Source: Acidimicrobiaceae bacterium (GTDB lineage Bacteria; Actinomycetota; Acidimicrobiia; Acidimicrobiales; RAAP-2). Taken from it: a stretch of DNA of 48,398 bases. The position numbers were made by a program, and so were the translations under genes. Under the pieces are notes generated by a model, which was not told the DNA's origin, searched no databases, and saw nothing but the letters and a program-made list of their open reading frames with translations. This document shows positions 42,179 to 48,398 of this stretch, piece by piece; positions within the stretch are counted from its first letter, which is position 1; every line of letters starts with the position of its first letter. The stretch is from assembly GCA_003162475.1 (NCBI GenBank), contig PMOI01000004.1, positions 59,121-107,518 on the forward strand, in the 5' to 3' direction.

Positions 42179-43029
42179 GTCCGCGACCAGCACCCAAGCG
42201 CGGCGCGCCGTCTCGGTCGCCGCGTCCCAATACTCGCTACGGTGCGCCGTCGAACGGTGCGCGCCGCGCGCCGTCGCGCGATCGCGACGGGCTCGGTGGC
42301 GATCAGGTCGAGGGTCGTCACGCCGTGCTCGAACTGTTGAAGGCGAAGCGGCGCACCGTCAAGAAGATCTTCATGGCCGAAGCTCAAGACGCATCGGACG
42401 TGCTCGACGCCATTGAGTTTGAAGCGCAACGTCAACGGATTCCGGTGCACATGATCTCGATGACGCGACTCGATCGCGAAGCGAAGACCGAGGGACACCA
42501 GGGCGTGATGGCCCTCGCGCAGCCTCTCGACACCGTCACGTTGGACGCCCTCCTCAGTGTCAAAAAGCCCTTTTTGCTGGTCTGTGACGGGGTGACCGAT
42601 CCCCGTAATCTCGGCGCGATGTTGCGCAGCGCCGACGGCGCGGGCGTCACGGGCGTCGTGGTTCCCCGCCACCGATCTGCTCGCATCTCACCTACGGTCA
42701 CGAAGACCGCGGTAGGCGCCATTGAGTACCTGACCTTCAGTGACGTGGGCGGTATCCCCACGGCGATCGATCAACTCAACCGCGCGGGCGTGCTCACGGT
42801 CGGCCTCGCCGGTGAAGCGAAGGAATCGATCTACGATCTCGATCTCGGATCGGGACCCGTCGCCATCGTGGTGGGCGGCGAAGAAAAAGGACTTTCTTCG
42901 TTGACGCGCAAACGCTGCGCGACCGTTGTGTCGATACCACAGCTTGGTCGAATCAGCTCGTTGAACGCGGGTGTCGCCGTTTCCGTGGCGGCCTTCGAGG
43001 TCGCTCGTCAGCGTCGCGCCTCTTCATAG
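42175..43029 (+). CDS. rlmB: RlmB-like 23S rRNA 2'-O-methyltransferase (TrmH/SPOUT family)
   Basis: A 284-residue SPOUT methyltransferase. A basic, disordered head (RPAPKRGAPSRSPRPNTRYG) precedes the substrate-binding domain (VEGRHAVLELLKAKRR). The knotted SAM domain has LVCDGVTDPRNLGAMLRSADGAG, IVVGGEEKGLSSLTRKRC and IPQLGRISSLNAGVAVSVAAFE. TTG at 42175 overlaps the ispF stop by 4 nt. Actinobacteria often have cysS between ispF and this gene; it is absent here. The exact rRNA position methylated is unproven. Confidence 0.9.
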   Translation: MSPRPAPKRGAPSRSPRPNTRYGAPSNGARRAPSRDRDGLGGDQVEGRHAVLELLKAKRRTVKKIFMAEAQDASDVLDAIEFEAQRQRIPVHMISMTRLDREAKTEGHQGVMALAQPLDTVTLDALLSVKKPFLLVCDGVTDPRNLGAMLRSADGAGVTGVVVPRHRSARISPTVTKTAVGAIEYLTFSDVGGIPTAIDQLNRAGVLTVGLAGEAKESIYDLDLGSGPVAIVVGGEEKGLSSLTRKRCATVVSIPQLGRISSLNAGVAVSVAAFEVARQRRASS

Positions 43030-43085
43030 TTGTTCGATTTTTGATGCGGCGACATGGACGCCTTTGCTACTTTCAGTGAAGTTTC

Positions 43086-43142
43086 AAATCGATTGCGGTG
43101 ACGCACGACAACAAAAGCGTGACGTCACGGCAATCGATTTTC
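43086..43142 (+). terminator. Long inverted repeat with T-run, probable terminator after rlmB
   Basis: AAATCGATTGCGGTGAC (43086-43102) pairs with GTCACGGCAATCGATTT (43124-43140) at 16 of 17 positions, with a 21-nt loop and a T-rich tail (TTTTCTTT). It lies 57 nt after rlmB and is the strongest terminator-like structure in the window. Confidence 0.65.
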
Positions 43143-43214
43143 TTTGACTTCGAGGTACGGACCTCTCATCGGAGTTGATGTGGTTGTACGTGCGCTTGAT
43201 GCCCAAGTGCATCG

Positions 43215-44906
43215 ATGTCAAGAATTGGAACCCCCCTTGATCAGATACGTTGCGTCAAAAATATGCAAAATAAGTTCGATGAGACCTCAATCGTGAGCGT
43301 CCATCGCAGATTGTGGCGCGTTTCACTTAGGCGTCGATTGAGCCTTCTCCTTCTTCCCGCTCTTCTTCTCTCCGGCGTCATCGCAAGTCCAGCTTCAGCG
43401 GGCGGTCAATACTTCACGGTCACTTTGGCTCAGAATGACAACGGTGCTGACCCCGTGTACGCAATTCAAACTGAGAATACGCCAACAGCCCTGACGTCGT
43501 TTTCAAGTTTGAGTCCTGCGTTTGTCAACGCGGGTCATACTTTTCTCGATTGGAACACGCAGCCTGATGGGACTGGAACCTCGTTTTCCAACGGAGAGAT
43601 TTATGACTTCGGGTCGGCAGTTGTTCTTTATGCCATTTGGACTAGCGACTACCACACTGTTACTTTCGCTGAGAACGACAGCGGCACTGACACGGTGTTC
43701 GCCAGTCAAACCGAGAATGCGTCAACAGCGCTGACGACGTTTTCAAGTTTGAGCCCAACGTTTGTCAATAGTGGGCATACTTTTCTCGATTGGAACACGC
43801 AGCCTGATGGTAGCGGAACGTCTTTTTCCAACGGAGCGATCTTCGATTTTGGTTCGGCAGTCGTCATGTACGCGATTTGGCAAGTCACTCCCTCAGAGAC
43901 AGCGAACTTCAATTCTGGCCCGGGTGTGGGAACCATTCCTTCCCAAAGTGAACCTGCTGGTTCTACTTTGTTGCTTCCTCCAGGTACGGCGTTTTCCTAT
44001 TCTGGCTACGAATTTTCGGGTTGGAACACCGCGGCAAACGGAAGCGGAACCTCGTACGCTGCAGGTGTTTCCGTGGTGATGAACGCGAATGAGACGTTCT
44101 ACGCCCAGTGGACACCACTGCAGTTCGTAGTTACCTTTGCGCCCGACGGCGGCACGGTCAACCCGACGTCGATCAATTTTGTGTTTGGTGCCTCGCCGAT
44201 CTCCTTGCCGACGCCCACGAACGCGAACGAAAACTTCATCGGCTGGTTCAGTGCACTAACGGGTGGATCGTTCGTCGGCCTCGCGGGCGCTATCTACTCT
44301 CCGACTCAATCACTGACGCTCTACGCGCAGTGGGGTCCAACGTCAACGGTTCAGATTTCTGTCTCGGCTAATGGTGGTAGCGGTTCGGCATCTACTTTGA
44401 GTGGGGTCGCCGGATCGACCGTGACGCTGCCCAGCTCGTCGAGTCTGTTGCGACCTGGCTACACGCTGTCGTCGTGGAACACCGCCGTGGACGGTTCAGG
44501 TACGTCGTACGCACTCGGTCAAAGCGTCACGTTGTCGACGTCGTTGACGCTCTACGCGCAGTGGAAGAAGACACCGACCTCGGTGCTTTACGGCGCCGTA
44601 GGGATCTTCTCCACGAAGTCGGCGACGCTGAGCGCCGGTCTCAAATCGCAGGTTCGCCATTTGGCCGCCACGATCAAGGCGAAGAAGTACGCGAAAGTAA
44701 CGCTGTTTGGCTACACCGCGGCGACCGGCGTGTTCTCACTGAACAGATCGCTCAGCTTGGCGAGAGCCAAGAACGTCGCCAACTTTCTGCGAAGTGAACT
44801 TGGAGCAATGAAGGTGAAGGGTGTCGCGATCTCCGCCGCTGGCGAGGGCGCCGTCGCGGGCAAGACCGGGCGGCAGTACTCGCGGGTCGAGGTGTTCGTG
44901 TCCTAA
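43215..44906 (+). CDS. Secreted InlB B-repeat (Listeria-Bacteroides repeat) protein with OmpA-like C-terminus
   Basis: A protein of up to 563 residues, likely surface-exposed. A signal peptide (RRLSLLLLPALLLSGVIASPASA) is followed by five B-repeat-like units (Flg_new type), each ending in a YAIW or YAQW motif; the first two are near-identical 80-residue units. From about residue 455 the C-terminus resembles OmpA/MotB peptidoglycan-binding domains (VTLFGYTAATGVFSLNRSLSLARAKNVANFLRS), but the usual Asp of GHTD is Ala. The start is uncertain: ATG 43215, ATG 43263 and GTG 43293 all precede the signal peptide, and none has a good ribosome binding site. The first two thirds are richer in A and T than neighbouring genes. 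Probable role: cell-wall-associated adhesin or structural protein. Confidence 0.72.
   Translation: MSRIGTPLDQIRCVKNMQNKFDETSIVSVHRRLWRVSLRRRLSLLLLPALLLSGVIASPASAGGQYFTVTLAQNDNGADPVYAIQTENTPTALTSFSSLSPAFVNAGHTFLDWNTQPDGTGTSFSNGEIYDFGSAVVLYAIWTSDYHTVTFAENDSGTDTVFASQTENASTALTTFSSLSPTFVNSGHTFLDWNTQPDGSGTSFSNGAIFDFGSAVVMYAIWQVTPSETANFNSGPGVGTIPSQSEPAGSTLLLPPGTAFSYSGYEFSGWNTAANGSGTSYAAGVSVVMNANETFYAQWTPLQFVVTFAPDGGTVNPTSINFVFGASPISLPTPTNANENFIGWFSALTGGSFVGLAGAIYSPTQSLTLYAQWGPTSTVQISVSANGGSGSASTLSGVAGSTVTLPSSSSLLRPGYTLSSWNTAVDGSGTSYALGQSVTLSTSLTLYAQWKKTPTSVLYGAVGIFSTKSATLSAGLKSQVRHLAATIKAKKYAKVTLFGYTAATGVFSLNRSLSLARAKNVANFLRSELGAMKVKGVAISAAGEGAVAGKTGRQYSRVEVFVS
43410..43889 (+). repeat. Tandem 240-bp duplication within the surface protein
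   Basis: Units 43410-43649 and 43650-43889 are in frame, 80 codons each, and very similar in DNA and protein (both contain GHTFLDWNTQPDG, SFSNG and FGSAVV). TTTTCTCGATTGGAACACGC and nearby stretches are identical, which indicates a fairly recent duplication or gene conversion. Confidence 0.88.
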
Positions 44907-44946
44907 GTCTCTAGGCGACCGAGTGAAAATCATCCGTCGCCATTCG

Positions 44947-45020
44947 AGCCGGTGGAGGGATTCGAACCCACGACCTGACGATTACAAATCGCCTGCGCTA
45001 CCAGACTGCGCCACACCGGC
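44947..45020 (-). tRNA. tRNA-Thr (anticodon TGT)
   Basis: On the minus strand, acceptor GCCGGTG pairs with CACCGGC. The anticodon stem GGCGA/TCGTC encloses loop TTTGTAA, with TGT complementary to 44984-44986, reading ACA codons. The T-loop is TTCGAAT. CCA is not encoded, unlike the CGT isoacceptor at 9831. Confidence 0.95.
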
Positions 45021-45059
45021 TTGGAACTACTCAGGTTAGTAAATCGCGTCCAATCGCTC

Positions 45060-45065
45060 TAGTGT
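45060..45065 (+). promoter_or_regulatory. Candidate -10 box (TAGTGT) of the LytR_C gene
   Basis: TAGTGT ends 7 nt before ATG 45073, and the intervening GGGTTAA is not a convincing ribosome binding site. It fits the leaderless TANNNT arrangement. Confidence 0.42.
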
Positions 45066-45072
45066 GGGTTAA

Positions 45073-45579
45073 ATGAGCGACCCCACTTCATCATCGCGCG
45101 ACGGCAACGCGTCCGGGTCGCACTACCAACCTTCACTCAGCGTCGTCTTCATCATCGTCGTGTTGTTCGTCGGAGCCACGTTCTTCATGGTTCGTGCCGC
45201 ATCACCGTCGAGTGCGACACCGTCGACGACCACGACCACGATCGCCAGAACTCCGGGTAGCACCATCCCCGCGGGCCGCGTCATCAAGTCGAAAGTTCGC
45301 GTGCAGGTGGCGAACGGCACCACCACCGGGTCGCTCGCCGCGCGCTACACGCAGAAACTCATGACCCAAAACTGGGACACGTTGCCGCCCGTCAATGGAC
45401 CCCACGTCACGGCGACCATCATTTATTACAACCCCGGCGAACGAACGGCCGCGCTTGAAGTCGCAACGGCCGTTGGTGTGAGTGCGTCCGTGGTGCACGC
45501 CTTGGGCGGCCTACTTCCCGTCGCGGGCGCGTCGGGTGACGGCGTCATCGTCATCCTCGGACCCAACTCGAGCGGATAG
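45073..45579 (+). CDS. Membrane-anchored LytR C-terminal-domain protein
   Basis: A 168-residue protein with a short cytoplasmic start, one membrane helix (LSVVFIIVVLFVGATFFMVRAA), a Ser/Thr-Pro linker (SATPSTTTTTIARTPGS) and an external LytR_C domain (VRVQVANGTTTGSLAARYTQKLMTQNWDT... GVIVILGPNSSG). LytR_C domains accompany cell-wall polymer ligases and occur alone in actinobacteria. Its last 69 nt overlap the end of the convergent gpgS. The function is unknown beyond a likely cell-envelope role. Confidence 0.8.
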   Translation: MSDPTSSSRDGNASGSHYQPSLSVVFIIVVLFVGATFFMVRAASPSSATPSTTTTTIARTPGSTIPAGRVIKSKVRVQVANGTTTGSLAARYTQKLMTQNWDTLPPVNGPHVTATIIYYNPGERTAALEVATAVGVSASVVHALGGLLPVAGASGDGVIVILGPNSSG

Positions 45580-46359
45580 CTCCGACGCGTCAATCGGCAC
45601 GTCGACCTTGTAACGCTCGAGTGCCGCGCGCAGTACCTCGACGGCCATCGGACGCAGGTCCTCGAGCGGACGGTTGCGATGACGACGAATGCCAAGGTCA
45701 ACCTGGGCGAGTGCGTGCACACCGAAGAGTTGCGCCATGTCAATCAGCATGGCGATCTCCACGCCGTAGTCCGGCTCGAGCGTGATCGCCTCGAGGGCCC
45801 CGCGTCGCGCGGCGGTCTCGCCAGCGAGGGGCTGGCGAATCTCACCCAGTCCCGGGTAGAGCAGTGAAAGGATGGGCCTCGCCGTCAGTTCGTTGACCCG
45901 TCCGCCCCCGGTAGGCATGTTGTGCAGAGGCCGTTCGTAGAAGCCCTTCACGAGCTGGGTGGCCGGGCGTTCTAATAGGGGCTGGATCAGGCGCGCGACG
46001 TAGTCGGCCGTCGTGTTCAAGACGTCCGCGTCGAGAAAGACGAGTATTTCTGCGCTCGTCGAGTCAACGCCCGCACTCATTGCCGCACCCTTGCCAGTTT
46101 TCCCCTCGAGCCGCACCACGCGCGCGCCGTGGTGGTCGGCGACGGTCGCGGTGTCGTCACTCGAGTGATCGTTCACGACGACCAGTTCGTCGACGAGCTG
46201 ATCGTGGATCAGCACCGTGTCCAGTACCGCGCCAATGGTGGCGGCCTCGTTCTTCGCCGGGATGATGACCGCGACGGTGGCGTCGCCTTTTAGGGCGGAC
46301 ACGCGTTCGAGTCTGAAGGCCTCGCTCGCGAGTGTCCAGGGCACGGGTGAGTTCGCCAT
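45511..46359 (-). CDS. gpgS: Glucosyl-3-phosphoglycerate synthase (GT81)
   Basis: A 282-residue GT-A glycosyltransferase that transfers glucose from a nucleotide sugar to 3-phosphoglycerate, the first step to glucosylglycerate and, in mycobacteria, methylglucose polysaccharides. VAVIIPAKNEAATIGAVLDTV starts the fold, LVFLDADV holds the metal-binding DXD-like motif, and GGGRVNELTARPILSLLYP, IRQPLAGETAARR, DYGVEIAMLIDMAQ and AQVDLGIRRHRNRPLEDL are GpgS signatures. ATG at 46359 is preferred: longer starts would run through the riboswitch region and its promoter. TAGCCT lies 7 nt upstream on the minus strand. Its 3' end overlaps the LytR_C gene by 69 nt. Confidence 0.9.
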   Translation of the reverse strand: MANSPVPWTLASEAFRLERVSALKGDATVAVIIPAKNEAATIGAVLDTVLIHDQLVDELVVVNDHSSDDTATVADHHGARVVRLEGKTGKGAAMSAGVDSTSAEILVFLDADVLNTTADYVARLIQPLLERPATQLVKGFYERPLHNMPTGGGRVNELTARPILSLLYPGLGEIRQPLAGETAARRGALEAITLEPDYGVEIAMLIDMAQLFGVHALAQVDLGIRRHRNRPLEDLRPMAVEVLRAALERYKVDVPIDASELSARVGSEDDDDAVTRRARDGK

Positions 46360-46366
46360 TGCGTCG

Positions 46367-46372
46367 AGGCTA
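46367..46372 (-). promoter_or_regulatory. Candidate -10 box (TAGCCT) of gpgS
   Basis: On the minus strand TAGCCT ends 7 nt before ATG 46359, with no ribosome binding site between them. Its -35 region overlaps the -35 of the divergent promoter at 46391. Confidence 0.42.
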
Positions 46373-46390
46373 CGTTGACTTCGCTCGCTC

Positions 46391-46418
46391 TTGACAAACG
46401 GTTCGCTTTCGGTAAGAA
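46391..46418 (+). promoter_or_regulatory. Sigma-A-type promoter of the SAM-riboswitch operon
   Basis: A perfect -35, TTGACA (46391-46396), is followed after 16 nt by TAAGAA (46413-46418). The predicted start lies near 46425, at the 5' edge of the riboswitch. This is the best consensus promoter in the window. Confidence 0.65.
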
Positions 46419-46422
46419 TTGA

Positions 46423-46527
46423 TTCATCATCCAGAGCGACTGAGGGACGGCCCCGCAGAAGTCGCGACAACCAGTGTGAAACCCGGGAATTTCCCTTCAC
46501 ACCAGGTGCCAAAGGCCGAACGATGAA
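46423..46527 (+). promoter_or_regulatory. S-adenosylmethionine riboswitch (SAM-I/SAM-IV clan)
   Basis: TTCATC (46423-46428) pairs with GATGAA (46522-46527) to form P1. GCGAC (46436-46440) pairs with GTCGC (46461-46465) to form P2, with a kink-turn-like GAGGGA and GAA and the GGCCCC pseudoknot strand. GACAACC follows, then a GTGTGAA/TTCACAC stem (P3) and the core GGTGCCAAAGGCC. These are hallmark S-box features. P1 ends 3 nt before GGGAG of the next gene, and TCCCTT at 46492-46497 is complementary to the AAGGGA there. Translational control is therefore likely: high SAM, low expression. Confidence 0.85.
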
Positions 46528-46536
46528 AAGGGAGTT

Positions 46537-47780
46537 ATGAATTTCGCTACCGGTCTTAGATGTCGAGAGTGTGGTACCGCTTACCCCGACGAGGCGCGTT
46601 ACGTCTGTAACAACTGCTTTGGTCCCCTCGAGGTCGGCTACGACCTTGATGCCGCCCGCGGCGTTGTTACGCGTGAGTCAATCCAAGAGGGTCCGTTGTC
46701 CATCTGGCGTTACGGCGCCCTGTTGCCCGACCCGGGCCTCGCACCCGTCGATCTCGGCGCCGGGTGGACGCCACTACGTCGTGCCACCCGCCTGGCCGAA
46801 GTGCTGGGCGTGCGAGAACTGTGGCTGAAGGACGACACGCGTAACCCGACGGGTTCTTTCAAGGACCGCGTGGTCTCAGTGGCGCTCTCGAGTGCCCGAC
46901 GTCTCGGCTTCACGACCGCGGCGTGCGCCTCGACGGGCAACCTCGCCACCTCGGTCGCGGCTCACGCCGCCTTCATTGGCTGGCCGAGCGTCACCATCAT
47001 TCCGGCGGACCTCGAGAAGTCCAAGATCGCGATGACGGCCATCTTCGGCGGCACGGTGCTCGGTGTCGAGGGGAATTACGACGACGTCAATCGACTGTGC
47101 GTCGAACTGGTCGACGAACACCCCGACTGGGCTTTCGCGAACATTAACCTCCGTCCCTTCTACTCCGAAGGCTCGAAGACGCTGGCCTTTGAGATCAGCG
47201 AGCAGCTCGGCTGGCGCACGCCCGACCAGGTCGTGGTGCCGGTCGCGTCGGGCAGCCAACTCACGAAGGTCGCCAAGGGCTTCAAGGAGTTCATCGAACT
47301 CGGCCTCGTCGACGGCTCGGCACCCGTACTCTTCGGCGCGCAAGCCACGGGCTGTTCACCGATCGCGACGGCCTTTTCCACCGGCGCCGACTTCATCACA
47401 CCCCAGCGACCGAACACCATCGCGCGCTCGTTGGCCATTGGCAATCCTGCCGACGCCCCCTACGTGCTCGACGAACTGCGCGCCAACGGCGGCGACTGTG
47501 GGTCGGTGCCCGACGACGAGATCCTCGAGTGCATCGAACTCCTCGCCAAGACCGAAGGCGTCTTCGCCGAGACGGCCGGTGGGGTCACGATCGCCTCTCT
47601 TCGCCAGATGATCAATCGCGGGACGATCGACCGCGACAAATCGATCGTCGCGATCATCTCGGGTCACGGTCTAAAGACCCTCGACGCCATCGTCGACACC
47701 GCGACGGTCAGTTCGACGATCAGTCCGTCGCTCGAAGCCGCCGAAGAGGCCCTTCGCTTTCACCAATTGGTGGCGGCCTC

Positions 47781-47784
<4 letters not shown>
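46537..47784 (+). CDS. Threonine synthase-like PLP enzyme, probable homocysteine synthase (MetM-like)
   Basis: A 415-residue PLP enzyme of the threonine synthase fold. An N-terminal zinc-ribbon-like segment has Cys9, 12, 24 and 27. [14 protein letters not shown] carries the PLP lysine (Lys109), [18 protein letters not shown] binds the phosphate-bearing substrate, and [20 protein letters not shown] is the glycine-type phosphate loop. Sequence alone would say threonine synthase. However, a SAM riboswitch controls it and a MoaD-like sulfur carrier overlaps its end by 4 nt. I recall a Streptomyces route in which such a pair (MetM/MetO) makes homocysteine from O-phosphohomoserine. That function fits the regulation much better. 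Real ThrC activity remains possible. Confidence 0.75.

Positions 47785-48398
<614 letters not shown>

Noticed and set aside
43410..43889. Possible CRISPR or mobile repeat
   Set aside because: The two units are 240 bp, in frame, and encode B-repeat protein modules; there are no short spacers.
44821..45039. Plus-strand frame containing RWRDSNPRPDDYKSPALPDCATPA
   Set aside because: Antisense translation of tRNA-Thr(TGT) joined to the end of the surface-protein gene; a known annotation artefact.
46360..46512. Longer N-terminus for gpgS starting at 46512
   Set aside because: It would place coding sequence across the divergent promoter and riboswitch; homologues start near the first beta strand.

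Overview
The window is high-GC DNA packed with genes that overlap by 1 to 10 nt, with many GTG and some TTG starts. Nearly every gene has a recognisable bacterial housekeeping family. Gene content points to a high-GC Gram-positive of the Actinomycetota: a primary-type sigma factor, a CeoB/CeoC-like RCK pair, the radA-carD-ispD-ispF-rlmB order, ClpC, GpgS, a LytR_C protein, and a thrC-like/MoaD-like/groEL block. Hopanoid synthesis, MurL-type peptidoglycan genes and leaderless starts suggest a deep lineage such as the Acidimicrobiia, but that placement is inference. I see no prophage, transposase or CRISPR array.

Layout. 1-2689: sigma factor C-terminus, HAD hydrolase and two RCK potassium-channel regulators. 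2790-5159: a KimA-like permease ending in an OB-fold. 5329-9906: topA-tmk-holB, then tRNA-Thr(CGT). 10175-18651: a seven-gene hopanoid operon (hpnC, hpnD, hpnE, prenyl synthase, shc, an HpnG-IspH fusion, hpnH) that joins late isoprenoid supply to side-chain chemistry. 18684-23034 (minus strand): SIMPL protein, then a MurD-like ligase, MurL-like epimerase and PgeF. 23019-27117: a Zur-like repressor divergent from a four-gene zinc ABC importer, with a perfect palindrome between them. 27202-31384: tilS-hpt-folE-folP-(inactive-phosphatase-like gene)-folB-folK. 31430-36210: DUF2520 protein, panC, coaX, lysS and a convergent polyprenyl synthase. 36310-43029: clpC, radA, a small unknown gene, carD, ispD, ispF, rlmB, closed by a strong terminator-like hairpin. 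43215-44906: an AT-richer secreted repeat protein with an OmpA-like end. 44947-48398: tRNA-Thr(TGT), a LytR_C protein, gpgS, a SAM riboswitch in front of a threonine-synthase-like enzyme and a MoaD-like sulfur carrier, then groEL behind a CIRCE element.

How they fit together. IspD, IspF and the IspH domain belong to the MEP pathway that feeds the prenyl synthases and the hopanoid operon. The folate block makes dihydropteroate precursors, and panC-coaX make CoA precursors. The most interesting unit is the SAM-riboswitch/ThrC-like/MoaD-like cassette. A methionine-pathway riboswitch plus a protein sulfur carrier suggest that the 'threonine synthase' is really a homocysteine-forming enzyme acting on O-phosphohomoserine.

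A recurring signal is TANNNT placed 6 or 7 nt before the start codon at eight operon heads, mostly without a ribosome binding site. This suggests frequent leaderless transcripts. No gene-free stretch exceeds 300 bases.
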